Source: an uncultured Pelagibacteraceae bacterium (GTDB taxonomy: Bacteria > Pseudomonadota > Alphaproteobacteria > Pelagibacterales > Pelagibacteraceae). Taken from it: 64,000 bases of DNA. Shown here one piece after another: positions 8,839 to 18,063 of the stretch. Made by a program: the position numbers and the translations under genes. Every line of letters begins with the position of its first letter. Position 1 is the first letter of the stretch. The stretch spans positions 204,001 through 268,000 of the forward strand of contig CACJHW010000001.1 of assembly GCA_902593285.1 (NCBI GenBank). Reading direction: 5' to 3'. The notes beneath the pieces are model-generated. The model worked only from the letters and a program-made list of their open reading frames with translations, did no database searches and was not told the origin of the DNA.

Positions 8839-9888
8839 ATGAATAAGAATTTTATTTTATATGCTGCAATCTTAATATTTGGATTAGCTGCCCCTTTTAT
8901 ATTTCCTGCCTTTAAAGTTCAGCTATCAATCCTTTGTGTTTTAATAGTTCTTGCTACTACTTGGAACATCCAAGGTGGGGAGATGGGCTATAATTCATTT
9001 GGAAATATATTATTTTATGGATTGGGAATGTACCTATGCGCTTCTGTTCAAGTTGGAATGTTTTTTCCATTAGCTGAATGGACGGAGAGTGGAGGGGAAA
9101 AAACATTTGTTCATACTCCACCACAGTTTTTTCAAGGTATGGCAGTTGGACTAGTCGTAGCTGCTGTAGTTCCAACTATTGTGGCTGGTTTGATAGGATA
9201 TTCTATTCTTGGACTTAGAGGACATTATTTTGCAATTTGTACATTAGGTTTAGGTGTAGCCGCGGGTGAAATTTCTGGTGGAATAGAAATTATTGGAGCA
9301 GGTCAAGGCTTTACTACACCACCTTTTCCAAATGTTGGTAGCTTAGAAGCAAGGGGGGAATTTTTCTATTTCTTAAGCTTCTTCACATTAGTGCTCACAT
9401 TCATTGCGGTTCGTTCAATCTATTCTACAAGATTTAAATTAATACTTAACGCTATTAGAGATAATGAGGATAAAGCTGAAGCAATGGGTATTGAGACAAT
9501 GAAGTATAAAATTATTGGTTGGATGATCTCAGCTTTCTTTTGTGGATTGGCAGGAGGAATAATGGGTGGCTTAGTTGGTTACATCGATTCAACAGATGTT
9601 GCATTTGATGGAAGAGAAATGGGAGTATTCATGGTACTCATGGCAATACTTGGAGGTAAAGGAACTCTTTGGGGCCCAATTATTGGTGCAACTATATTTC
9701 ATATTTTTAAAGAAGGCTTTTGGACATTCTTTTTGGGTTGGCAGTATGTTGCTCTAGGAGTTTTGATTGTTGTGATTGTGATTTATTTTCCAGAAGGAAT
9801 TATGGGATGGCTTAGAGAAAAATATCCAGAGCGATTTGGTGAAGTGGTTGATGAAAAAGATCGTAAAGCACAGGTAGAACTTAAATGA
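8839..9888 (+). CDS. livM: Branched-chain amino acid-type ABC permease (LivM)
   Basis: This 349-residue polytopic protein has LivM hallmarks: LRGHYFAICTLGLG in the core, the coupling motif LNAIRDNEDKAEAMGIE at about 208-224, and a MAILGGKGTLWGPIIGA segment near the C-terminus. It is the second permease subunit of the 6628-11410 importer. It follows livH by 14 bases and its stop overlaps livG by an ATGA. Confidence 0.92.
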   Translation: MNKNFILYAAILIFGLAAPFIFPAFKVQLSILCVLIVLATTWNIQGGEMGYNSFGNILFYGLGMYLCASVQVGMFFPLAEWTESGGEKTFVHTPPQFFQGMAVGLVVAAVVPTIVAGLIGYSILGLRGHYFAICTLGLGVAAGEISGGIEIIGAGQGFTTPPFPNVGSLEARGEFFYFLSFFTLVLTFIAVRSIYSTRFKLILNAIRDNEDKAEAMGIETMKYKIIGWMISAFFCGLAGGIMGGLVGYIDSTDVAFDGREMGVFMVLMAILGGKGTLWGPIIGATIFHIFKEGFWTFFLGWQYVALGVLIVVIVIYFPEGIMGWLREKYPERFGEVVDEKDRKAQVELK

Positions 9889-10625
9889 GTATTTTAGAAG
9901 TTAGCAATGTAAGTAAATCTTTTGGTGGTGTTAAAGCTAACGTTGATATTTCAATGAATGTTGAAAAAGGAAAGATAGTTGGATTGATTGGACCAAATGG
10001 TTCAGGAAAAACTACATTATTTAATTCGATTGTAGGGACTTATCCAATAGATAATGGATCTATAAAATTTAATGGAAAAGAAGTTTCTGAGTTACCAGTT
10101 CCTGTAATTGCTAAGTTAGGATTATTGAGAACATTTCAGCAAACAAGAATTTATGGAAAGCTTAATTGTATAGAAAATATGCTTATTAGTCATAAAGGTA
10201 GTGATGCAGATTTAATGAAAATATTTTCAAAAATTCCAAAAGAGTTAACAGATAAAGCAGAAAATTTATTAAATTTTGTAGGTTTATATCAAAAAAGAAA
10301 GCTAAGAGCTGGAGATCTGTCTTTTGGTCAGCAAAAATTACTAGAGCTTGCTATGGCATTAATGAATGAACCAGAGATGTTATTACTAGACGAGCCTACA
10401 GCTGGAATTAATCCGACACTGATAAATGGTATTATTGATAGATTAATTAAAGTTAACCAAGATTTTGGGATTACTCTTTTGGTTATTGAACACAATATGA
10501 GAGTGATTATGCAATTAGCAGAAAATATTTTTTGTTTAGCTCATGGTAAAATGTTAGCTAATGGATCGCCAGACGAAATTAAAAACGATAAACGTGTTAT
10601 TGACGCGTATTTAGGAGCTCAATAA
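9885..10625 (+). CDS. livG: Branched-chain amino acid-type ABC ATPase (LivG)
   Basis: This 246-residue nucleotide-binding subunit has Walker A GPNGSGKTT at 36-44, ABC signature LSFGQ at 145-149 (the usual second Gly is Phe), Walker B LLLLDEPTAG at about 165-174 and a switch histidine in VIEHNM. It powers the LivHM permease from the cytoplasmic face. It overlaps livM by 4 bases and livF by 1 base, so the subunits are translationally coupled. Confidence 0.93.
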   Translation: MSILEVSNVSKSFGGVKANVDISMNVEKGKIVGLIGPNGSGKTTLFNSIVGTYPIDNGSIKFNGKEVSELPVPVIAKLGLLRTFQQTRIYGKLNCIENMLISHKGSDADLMKIFSKIPKELTDKAENLLNFVGLYQKRKLRAGDLSFGQQKLLELAMALMNEPEMLLLDEPTAGINPTLINGIIDRLIKVNQDFGITLLVIEHNMRVIMQLAENIFCLAHGKMLANGSPDEIKNDKRVIDAYLGAQ

Positions 10626-11410
10626 TGGCTAATCAATATGAAGTATTAGGAAAAGCTCCTACACCAGATGATTTAAAAAAATTATCTCCAAACGAAGTTC
10701 ATTTAACTATTAAAAATTTAAACGCAGGTTATGGAAAAATGGAAATTTTACACAACTTTGATTTATTCGTGAATAAAGCTCAGTCTTTATGTTTAATTGG
10801 ACCTAATGGTGCAGGTAAATCTACAATTCTTCATTCAATATATGGTTTTACAAATATTTTTTCTGGTCATATTGAACTTGAAGGAAAAGAAATTACAAAT
10901 CTTACTCCAGCAGAAAAGTTAAAGTCAGTTGGTATAGCTTATATATTGCAGGATAACTCTGTATTTCCAGATATGACTGTAGAAGAAAACTTATTAATGG
11001 GAGGATATATAAAAGAAAAAACAGATGAGTCATATGAAGAGGCTGAAAGAATTTTTGAAAAGTATGAAAGGTTAAGAAATAGAAGAAACCAACCTGCAAA
11101 AGTTTTATCCGGTGGGGAGAGAAGATTGCTAGAAATATCTAGAGCATTAGTTATGAAACCTTCAGTACTTTTAGTAGACGAACCGTCAATTGGACTTGAA
11201 CCTAGATATATTGAGATGGTTTTTGAAATATTAAGAGATCTTCAACAAAATGAAAAAAAAACAATCATTCTAGTAGAACAAAATGCCAAAAAAGGATTGG
11301 AGTTTGCAGATATAGGATACGTTTTAGTATCTGGGCAAACTGCAATTGCAGGTAAAGGAGACGATTTACTTCAAAATCCTGATGTTGGTAGACTGTTCCT
11401 AGGTGGATAA
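10625..11410 (+). CDS. livF: Branched-chain amino acid-type ABC ATPase (LivF)
   Basis: This 261-residue ATPase is the partner of LivG. Walker A is GPNGAGKST at about 59-67, the signature is LSGGERR, Walker B ends VDEPSIGL, and the H-loop is replaced by Gln in LVEQNAKKG, as is usual for LivF. It has about 25 residues ahead of the ABC domain that are not typical of the family; no internal start fits better, because the ATG is coupled to the livG stop through TAATG. Confidence 0.92.
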   Translation: MANQYEVLGKAPTPDDLKKLSPNEVHLTIKNLNAGYGKMEILHNFDLFVNKAQSLCLIGPNGAGKSTILHSIYGFTNIFSGHIELEGKEITNLTPAEKLKSVGIAYILQDNSVFPDMTVEENLLMGGYIKEKTDESYEEAERIFEKYERLRNRRNQPAKVLSGGERRLLEISRALVMKPSVLLVDEPSIGLEPRYIEMVFEILRDLQQNEKKTIILVEQNAKKGLEFADIGYVLVSGQTAIAGKGDDLLQNPDVGRLFLGG

Positions 11411-12114
11411 TGATTAATAAAAATTTTTTCTTTAAAGGATATAGATCTATATTTACTCACGACAGTCCTGCAATAGCTCTGACGTGTTGCTTTATAGCTA
11501 TTGGTGCTCTGTTTAAAAATTTAGGTTTCAATATTCAAGAAAGTATTTTTTCAACCGTTTTAACTTATGCTTTACCGGGTTCATTGGTGATGGCAGAGTC
11601 TATGTTGATTGGAGCATCTTTATTAAATATTTTTCTAGCGGTTTGGTTTGTAAATGCTCGACTTTATCCAATGGCTGTATCTTTATTTCCTTTAATGATG
11701 CACAAGTCTCAACCTAAGTGGAAGTATTACTTTTCTTGTCATTTTATTGCTGTTTCAGCGTGGTTAATAATGAAAAGTAATTATAAGAAAATTCCAAAAG
11801 AATATAGGATCGATTACTGGATTGGAATCGGAACTGCAACAGTAAGTGTATCTGTTATTGGAACGTTTATAGGTTTTTATTTTTCAGAATTCATGAATAA
11901 AGATATGATGATTGGATTAGCAATTCTTAATCCAGTATATTTTTTATGCATGATGGTTGGAGCATCAAAAACTATACAAGTTACATTATCTGTCTTACTT
12001 GGAATTATTTTAGGACCAATTATTTATTTATTTTCACCTGAGTGGTCAATTCTGTTAGCGGGTGTAATTGGTGGAACTATAGCCTATTTAGCTGGAGAGT
12101 ATAATGTCAGCTAA
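11410..12114 (+). CDS. azlC: AzlC family branched-chain amino acid exporter, large subunit
   Basis: This 234-residue membrane protein matches AzlC: an N-terminal DSPAIALTCCFIAIGALFK segment, then the NIFLAVWFVNARLYPMA stretch with the conserved N-R-pair, and six to seven helices. AzlCD pairs export branched-chain or related amino acids. The ATG shares a base with the livF stop, placing an exporter in the same operon as an importer. It overlaps azlD by 11 bases. Confidence 0.9.
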   Translation: MINKNFFFKGYRSIFTHDSPAIALTCCFIAIGALFKNLGFNIQESIFSTVLTYALPGSLVMAESMLIGASLLNIFLAVWFVNARLYPMAVSLFPLMMHKSQPKWKYYFSCHFIAVSAWLIMKSNYKKIPKEYRIDYWIGIGTATVSVSVIGTFIGFYFSEFMNKDMMIGLAILNPVYFLCMMVGASKTIQVTLSVLLGIILGPIIYLFSPEWSILLAGVIGGTIAYLAGEYNVS

Positions 12115-12427
12115 TATCGTTTATGCAATTTTAGTTACATCTCTTGCGACATTTTTATCTAGATTTTTAGGTGCTCTCACCTCTCAAGGTATTAAGGAAA
12201 CATCAAAACTTTTTAAGTGGTTTAATTGTTTAGCTTATGCAACTTTAGCAGCATTAATAGCAAGAACTATAATTTTTCCTGCTGGCGTATTAATAGAAGC
12301 TAGCTATTACAGTAGATTAATTGTTGTATTTTTATCTTTGTTTGTTTTTTTTATTTCTAAGAAAAACTTTGTTTATCCTACAATTTTCTCAGCTATTTGT
12401 ATGGCAATAATTAACAATTATATCTGA
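12104..12427 (+). CDS. azlD: AzlD family exporter, small subunit
   Basis: This 107-residue, four-helix membrane protein is the usual small partner of AzlC. It has the family pattern ATFLSRFLGAL near residues 15-25 and a FNCLAYATLAALIART helix. Its start lies inside the azlC coding end, an 11-base overlap that suggests translational coupling and 1:1 assembly. It is the last gene of the 6628-12427 operon. Confidence 0.88.
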   Translation: MSANIVYAILVTSLATFLSRFLGALTSQGIKETSKLFKWFNCLAYATLAALIARTIIFPAGVLIEASYYSRLIVVFLSLFVFFISKKNFVYPTIFSAICMAIINNYI

Positions 12428-12466
12428 TTAAATTGATTTATAAAATAAGGTAAAATAAAATTTAGA

Positions 12467-13378
12467 ATGCAAAAAATTACAGGCATAGACATTCAAAAAC
12501 ACGATAAATCAAATAGGATTATAAAAATTAGTTTAGAAAATGATATTATAGATAAATTAATTTTCCCTTTTAATAAATTTGATTTAACAGCATTAGAGCT
12601 AAAACCATTTACAAGATTTACTTTAGCTAAAAGTTTAGATGATTTAACAAATAATAAATTAAGCGAATTAATGAACTCAATTATTAGAGATAGATCTACA
12701 GGTTGCTTTATTATTGGACCAAAAAATATAACTCCAAAAATTAATGATACATTTTTAGTTAAGTTATCAACTGCAATAGCCCATCTAATTGGTGTGCCAA
12801 ATCATGATGCCATGGCAGGAAAATATTATGCTCGTTTTCATGTTAAACATGAAGATACTAGCGACTCTTATTTAAGAAAGGCTTATAGGAATATGGATCT
12901 TCATACAGATGGGACATATGTGAAAGATGTAACCGATTGGTTAATTATGACAAAAATTGATGAGCAAAATGTTGAAGGTGGTGAAACAGCTATGTTGCAC
13001 CTTGATGACTGGGAACATTGTAAAGATTTATATAATGATCCAGTAGGAAGACAGAATTTTGTTTGGGGATCACCGAAAAGTAAAAATATTGATTACAAGG
13101 TAGAGCACCCAGTTTTTTCGACTGATAAAGAGGGAAGACCAACGATATCTTATATAGATCAATTTCCAGAACCTCAAAATATGGATCAAGGAAATTTTTT
13201 ACAAAGATTATCTGATGGATTAGAGGAAAGTAAAAATAAAATAATTACGAAATTGCCTGTTGGATTCTCTGTGATTGCAAATAATTATTTCTGGCTTCAT
13301 GGAAGAAAACCTTTCAAAGAAAACAAGGAATTAAGCAGAGAATTACTAAGAATTAGAGGTTCTTTTTTTGTTAATTAA
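12467..13378 (+). CDS. csiD: Glutarate 2-hydroxylase (CsiD/GlaH), Fe(II)/2-oxoglutarate-dependent
   Basis: This 303-residue protein follows the Escherichia coli CsiD/GlaH pattern closely: AIAHLIGVPNHDAMAGKYYAR, then LHTDGTYV with iron ligands His146 and Asp148, HLDDWEH at about 178-184, and the distal His278 in WLHGRKPF. GlaH hydroxylates glutarate to L-2-hydroxyglutarate while decarboxylating 2-oxoglutarate, in lysine/glutarate breakdown. The partner oxidase LhgO is not in the window. The gene stands alone between azlD and a ProC-like gene. The family assignment is strong; the substrate in this organism is inferred. Confidence 0.88.
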   Translation: MQKITGIDIQKHDKSNRIIKISLENDIIDKLIFPFNKFDLTALELKPFTRFTLAKSLDDLTNNKLSELMNSIIRDRSTGCFIIGPKNITPKINDTFLVKLSTAIAHLIGVPNHDAMAGKYYARFHVKHEDTSDSYLRKAYRNMDLHTDGTYVKDVTDWLIMTKIDEQNVEGGETAMLHLDDWEHCKDLYNDPVGRQNFVWGSPKSKNIDYKVEHPVFSTDKEGRPTISYIDQFPEPQNMDQGNFLQRLSDGLEESKNKIITKLPVGFSVIANNYFWLHGRKPFKENKELSRELLRIRGSFFVN

Positions 13379-13410
13379 TTCAATATAATCAATATAAAGT
13401 ATCCAAAATT

Positions 13411-14178
13411 ATGAATTTAGGTTTTATTGGTACTGGAAAAATTGCAGCTTCAGTGATTACTGGAATATGTAAATCAAAAATTTCTTATAAGAAAATTATT
13501 ATTTCCCCTAGAAATAAAAAAATAGCTCTTGGTTTAAAAAGAAAGTTTAAAAAAATAGTTATTGCTAAGAATAATCAACAAATTGTAGATCGATCTAATT
13601 GGCTGTTTTTATCTGTTACACCTACTGTTGGTGAAAAAATTATTAAAGATTTAAAATTTAAATCGACCCAAACGGTTGTAAGTTTTATTTCAACAATTAC
13701 TTTATCTCAATTAAAGAAAGCAATTAAAGTAAAAGCAAAAATTGTAAGAGCAATACCACTGCCTCCAATTTCATTAAAGAAAGGTCCTGTACCTATTTGT
13801 CCCCCTAATTCAAAAGTTAAAGCGTTTTTCAATAAGTTGGGCACAACTGTAGAAATTAAGAATGAAAAATCGTCTATAAATTTTTGGTCAACCTCTGGCA
13901 TGATGGCACCTTTTTATGAGATGTTGAGAGTAATGACTGATTGGTTGGTAAAAAGAGGGGTAAAAAGAAATAATGCTCAAAAATATATTACTTCTTTATT
14001 TTTAGCTTTATCTGAAGATGCTGTTGTAAATTCAAAAGAAAATTTAAAGAATTTAGTAAAAGATTCTCAAACGCCAAAAGGTTTAAACGAACAAGGTGTG
14101 AAAGAATTAACTAAAGCTGGATTTTATAGATCTCTAGAAAGAACATTAAATAGTATTCACAGAAGACTTAACAAATAA
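13411..14178 (+). CDS. Pyrroline-5-carboxylate reductase-like NAD(P)-dependent oxidoreductase
   Basis: This 255-residue protein has an N-terminal NAD(P) site GFIGTGKIA at residues 4-12, SVTPT around 68 and IVRAIPLPPISLKKGP near 110, all in the ProC/P5CR order. ProC reduces pyrroline-5-carboxylate to proline. The C-terminal helical domain is divergent: the usual conserved catalytic-domain segment is replaced by SSINFWSTSGMMAPFYEML. It may therefore act on another cyclic imine. It sits between csiD and a Liv-type importer. Confidence 0.72.
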   Translation: MNLGFIGTGKIAASVITGICKSKISYKKIIISPRNKKIALGLKRKFKKIVIAKNNQQIVDRSNWLFLSVTPTVGEKIIKDLKFKSTQTVVSFISTITLSQLKKAIKVKAKIVRAIPLPPISLKKGPVPICPPNSKVKAFFNKLGTTVEIKNEKSSINFWSTSGMMAPFYEMLRVMTDWLVKRGVKRNNAQKYITSLFLALSEDAVVNSKENLKNLVKDSQTPKGLNEQGVKELTKAGFYRSLERTLNSIHRRLNK

Positions 14179-14183
14179 ATCAA

Positions 14184-14972
14184 ATGTCTGAAAATATTTT
14201 AGAGATTAATAATTTAAGTAAATATTTTGGTGGATTAGCTGCAGTTTCAGATTGTTCAATAAAAGTTAAAAGAGGAACTATCACTGGTATCATTGGACCA
14301 AATGGATCTGGTAAAACAACTTTATTTAATTTAATTGCTGGAAACTTAAAATCTTCTGGTGGTAATGTTGTTTTTGATGATGAAAACATTACAGATGTTC
14401 CATCATATGAGTTATTTTCTAAAGGGCTGTTAAGAACATTTCAAATTGCACATGAGTTTTCAAATTTATCTGTTTTAGAAAATTTAATGATGGTTCCAGG
14501 AAATCAATCTGGAGAAAAAATAATGACAGCATTATTTAAACCAGCTTTAGTTGCACAAGAAGAGGCTGTGGTTAAAGAGAAAGCGAAAGAAGTTGTTGAA
14601 TTTTTAAATTTAGGACATTTATCAAATGAGCTAGCTGGAAATCTTTCAGGTGGTCAAAAGAAATTATTAGAACTTGGAAGAACCATGATGGTTGATGCAA
14701 AATTAGTACTATTAGATGAAGTAGGGGCTGGAGTTAACAGAACTTTGTTAAAAGATCTTGGAACTGCGATAGAAAAGTTAAATAAAGAAAAAGGTTATAC
14801 TTTTTGTATGATTGAACACGATATGGATTTTATTGGAAGATTGTGTGATCCAGTGATTGTAATGGCTGAAGGATCAGTTTTATTTGAGGGAAGTGTTGAG
14901 GAAGCAAAAAAAGATGAGAAAGTTATCGAAAGCTATCTTGGAAGAGGATCAAAATTAAAGGCTACAAATTAA
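14184..14972 (+). CDS. Liv-type ABC ATPase (LivG-like), second importer
   Basis: This 262-residue ATPase has Walker A GPNGSGKTT at about 38-46, signature LSGGQKK, an H-loop in MIEHDMDF and the C-terminal VIESYLGRG typical of LivG. Walker B reads LVLLDEVGAG in place of the usual DEPTAG, so the proline after the catalytic Glu is Val; ATPase residues themselves are kept. It is the first gene of a G-F-H-M cluster, the reverse arrangement to the first importer (H-M-G-F). Confidence 0.9.
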   Translation: MSENILEINNLSKYFGGLAAVSDCSIKVKRGTITGIIGPNGSGKTTLFNLIAGNLKSSGGNVVFDDENITDVPSYELFSKGLLRTFQIAHEFSNLSVLENLMMVPGNQSGEKIMTALFKPALVAQEEAVVKEKAKEVVEFLNLGHLSNELAGNLSGGQKKLLELGRTMMVDAKLVLLDEVGAGVNRTLLKDLGTAIEKLNKEKGYTFCMIEHDMDFIGRLCDPVIVMAEGSVLFEGSVEEAKKDEKVIESYLGRGSKLKATN

Positions 14973-15679
14973 TGGCATATTTTGAAGGAATAGAAATGAC
15001 AGGTGGTTATGGAAATGGTCCTGACATTATTAGTTCGTGTTCAGTGAATGTAAATAAGGGTGAAATAGTTTCTATTTTAGGTCCTAATGGAGCTGGTAAA
15101 TCAACTGCTATGAAAGCAATGTTGGGCTTGCTCAATTTAAAATCTGGATCAGTAAAGATTGACGGTAAGGATATTTCAAAATTATCTCCTCAAGATCGAG
15201 TTAAGCAAGGTATTTCTTTTGTGCCACAGACTAAAAATGTTTTTGCAGGGATGACTGTTGAAGAAAATTTAGAAATGGGTGCATTTCTTGTTGAGGATGA
15301 AATCAAAAATATAATTGAAGAAATTTATGAATTATTTCCAATTTTAAGAGAGAAAAGAAATCAGTTGGTTGGTGAACTTTCTGGAGGTCAAAGACAACAA
15401 GTAGCTCTAGGTCGAGCTTTAATGATTAAACCTACTGTTTTAATGTTAGACGAGCCAACAGCAGGGGTATCGCCAATCGTTATGGATGAATTATTTGATC
15501 ATATTGTTAAAGTTAAAAGAACAAATGTAGCTATCTTAATGGTAGAACAAAATGCAAAACAAGCCTTAAGTATTTCTGATAGAGGTTATGTACTAGTTAC
15601 TGGAGAAAATCGTTATTCAGGAACTGGAAAAGAATTATTAGACGATCCAAGAGTAAGAAGCTCTTTTTTGGGAGGGTAA
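14972..15679 (+). CDS. Liv-type ABC ATPase (LivF-like), second importer
   Basis: This 235-residue ATPase has Walker A GPNGAGKST at about 37-45, signature LSGGQRQQ, Walker B VLMLDEPTAG and a Gln in place of the H-loop His in MVEQNAKQA, as in LivF/UrtE. The ATG shares a base with the stop of the LivG-like gene. It energises the permease pair that follows 1 base later. Confidence 0.9.
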   Translation: MAYFEGIEMTGGYGNGPDIISSCSVNVNKGEIVSILGPNGAGKSTAMKAMLGLLNLKSGSVKIDGKDISKLSPQDRVKQGISFVPQTKNVFAGMTVEENLEMGAFLVEDEIKNIIEEIYELFPILREKRNQLVGELSGGQRQQVALGRALMIKPTVLMLDEPTAGVSPIVMDELFDHIVKVKRTNVAILMVEQNAKQALSISDRGYVLVTGENRYSGTGKELLDDPRVRSSFLGG

Positions 15680-15680
15680 T

Positions 15681-16691
15681 ATGGATTTTGTAAATGCGAT
15701 AATTCTTTTATTAAATTATATTTTCATTCCCGCATTAACTTATGGCTCTCAATTAGCACTGGGTGCAATCTTTGTTACACTCATATATGGAATTTTAAGA
15801 TTTGCTAATTTTGCAACTGGTGACATGATGTCATTTGGAACCATGGCTACGATTTTATTTACATGGTATTTCCAATCTTTAGGAGTCTCTTTAGGTGTTT
15901 TACCTACCGCTCTATTAGCTATTCCATTTGGAATTATTTTTATGATTCTTTACATGCTTCTAATAGACAAATTTGTCTTCAAATATTATAGACACCAGAA
16001 AAGCCCTCCAGTTCAATTTGCAATGGTAAGTATAGGTGTAATGTTTGTAACTCAAGCGGTAGTGAGAATAATAATTGGACCTGCTGATAGAAGATTTTTT
16101 GATGGAGAAAAATTTATTATTAAGGCTCGAGAATTCAAAGAGATGACGGGTTTAAATGAAGGTCTTGCATTAAAATCAACCCAAGTAATAACTATTTTTG
16201 TAACAATAGTTTTAGTCTCTTTATTATTCTGGTTTTTAAATAGAACAAAAACTGGAAAAAGTATGAAAGCTTATTCTGATAATGAAGATCTTGCTTTGCT
16301 ATCAGGTATTGATCCAAAAAAAATAGTTTTAGTTACTTGGGTTATTGCTGGAATTTTAGCTACAATAGGCGGTGCTTTGTATGGTTTAGATAAAAGTTTT
16401 AAACCATTTACTTATTTTAATAATATGCTTCCTATTTTTGCAGCTGCAATAGTTGGAGGAATTGGAAATCCATTTGGAGCCTTTCTAGGAGGATATGTAA
16501 TTGCCTTTTCTGAAATTTTATTAACATACGCCTACAAGAAATTCTTTATGTATGTCTTACCGGCAAGTTTGGAGCCAGAGGGTTTAGTTCAATTGCTTTC
16601 AACAGACTATAAATTTGCAGTTTCATTTTCAATCTTGGTGATTGTTTTGCTTTATAGGCCTTCAGGAATATTTAAAGGAAAAGTATTGTGA
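15681..16691 (+). CDS. Liv-type ABC permease (LivH-like), second importer
   Basis: This 336-residue permease has IYGILRFANFATGDMMS in the first helices and the coupling loop MKAYSDNEDLALLSGID at about 196-212, both LivH-type. It is some 40 residues longer than the first LivH because of extra sequence at about residues 95-165 and near the C-terminus. Its stop overlaps the GTG start of the LivM-like gene. Confidence 0.88.
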   Translation: MDFVNAIILLLNYIFIPALTYGSQLALGAIFVTLIYGILRFANFATGDMMSFGTMATILFTWYFQSLGVSLGVLPTALLAIPFGIIFMILYMLLIDKFVFKYYRHQKSPPVQFAMVSIGVMFVTQAVVRIIIGPADRRFFDGEKFIIKAREFKEMTGLNEGLALKSTQVITIFVTIVLVSLLFWFLNRTKTGKSMKAYSDNEDLALLSGIDPKKIVLVTWVIAGILATIGGALYGLDKSFKPFTYFNNMLPIFAAAIVGGIGNPFGAFLGGYVIAFSEILLTYAYKKFFMYVLPASLEPEGLVQLLSTDYKFAVSFSILVIVLLYRPSGIFKGKVL

Positions 16692-18058
16692 GAAAAAATT
16701 TAAATGTAATTGCAGCTTATAGCATCATGATGGTCCTAATTCTGATGGTTGGGATATTCCAGTCTTGGAATATAGCTTTATCAATATTTAACCTTTGTTT
16801 GATTTCTGCAGTAATGACAATGGGTGCCAATATTCAATGGGGGTACGCTGGTTTAATTAATTTTGGAATTATGGGATATACAGCTTTAGGCGGTTTAGCT
16901 GCAGTATTGATTTCTGTAGATCCTGTTCAAGAAGCCTGGAGGGCAGGAGGTTTTGATATTTTAATGGCCTTATGGCTCATAGTAGTAATGGTATTAGTTA
17001 TAAGGTTTATTTTAAAAAGATTTGAAAAATCAAAAATCAGAACATACAGCATAGCTGCAATAATAATTTCAGGTATTTTGCTTATTAGATTTTCTGCAGA
17101 GCCAGGTATAGAAGCTATTGAAGCAGTTGATCCTGCTAAAACTGGTTTCCTAGGAGGATTTGGATTACCAATTGTATTTTCTTGGATAGTAGGCGCTCTT
17201 TTTGCTGGTGGTTTAGCTTTTATAGTTGGAAAAGTTGCGCTTGGTCTAAGAGCAGATTACTTAGCTATCGCAACACTTCTTATTTCTGAAATTGTTATTG
17301 CAATTATTAAACATGAAGACTGGCTCACAAGAGGAGTCAAAAATGTTATTGGATTAAAAAGACCCGCACCTTATGAAGTAGATCTGCAAACTACTGATTG
17401 GTTTATAAACTTAGTTGAAAAGTTTAATTCAGGAAAATTAAGTGTAATCGAGAATTTAGCTGATAGACAGGCTGCTTTAAACCAACTTGTTATTGAAGGT
17501 TCATCAGTATTTGTAAAATTGTGTTATTCAGGATTATTCTTAGTAGTAGTAATTATTCTTTTAATTTTAACTCAAAAAGCTCTTTATTCTCCTTGGGGAA
17601 GAATGATGAGAGCAATAAGAGATAATGAGGAAGCTGCAAATGCAATGGGTAAAAATGTTGTTAAACAACATTTACTAATTTTTATTTTAGGCTCAGCAAT
17701 TGTTGGAATTGCGGGTGCAATGCTTGTTACACAAGATGGTTTATTTACACCGGGAAGTTATAGACCTATGAGATATACGTTTTTGATTTGGGTGATGGTA
17801 ATTGTTGGAGGAAGTGGAAATAATTTTGGAGCAATTTTAGGAGGATTTGTTGTTTGGTTTTTATGGATAGAAGCTGCACCAATATCATTATTCTTAATAA
17901 ACTTTTTCACTGCGGGAATTCCTGAAACAAATGCACTTAAAGCTCATTTAATTGAAAGCGTTCCATATTTCAGATTTTTACTGATGGGATTAGGATTGTT
18001 GTTTATAATGAGGTATAGACCTAAAGGTATACTTCCTGAAAAAATAGAAATAAAGTAA
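16688..18058 (+). CDS. Liv-type ABC permease (LivM-like), second importer
   Basis: This 456-residue permease starts at GTG overlapping the preceding stop. LivM features are LGLRADYLAIATLLISE in the core, the coupling loop MRAIRDNEEAANAMGKN at about 304-320, and VIVGGSGNNFGAILGG. It is about 100 residues longer than the first LivM, with added hydrophobic and linker sequence at about residues 95-160 and a long non-membrane loop at about 225-265. The matching binding protein is probably the convergent gene at 19337-20527. Confidence 0.88.
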   Translation: MRKNLNVIAAYSIMMVLILMVGIFQSWNIALSIFNLCLISAVMTMGANIQWGYAGLINFGIMGYTALGGLAAVLISVDPVQEAWRAGGFDILMALWLIVVMVLVIRFILKRFEKSKIRTYSIAAIIISGILLIRFSAEPGIEAIEAVDPAKTGFLGGFGLPIVFSWIVGALFAGGLAFIVGKVALGLRADYLAIATLLISEIVIAIIKHEDWLTRGVKNVIGLKRPAPYEVDLQTTDWFINLVEKFNSGKLSVIENLADRQAALNQLVIEGSSVFVKLCYSGLFLVVVIILLILTQKALYSPWGRMMRAIRDNEEAANAMGKNVVKQHLLIFILGSAIVGIAGAMLVTQDGLFTPGSYRPMRYTFLIWVMVIVGGSGNNFGAILGGFVVWFLWIEAAPISLFLINFFTAGIPETNALKAHLIESVPYFRFLLMGLGLLFIMRYRPKGILPEKIEIK

Positions 18059-18063
18059 ACGTA

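Noticed and set aside
14700..14740. LivG-like DEVGAG as a sign of a dead ATPase
   Set aside because: The catalytic Glu and Asp of Walker B, Walker A, signature and H-loop are intact; only the proline after Glu is changed, so activity is expected.
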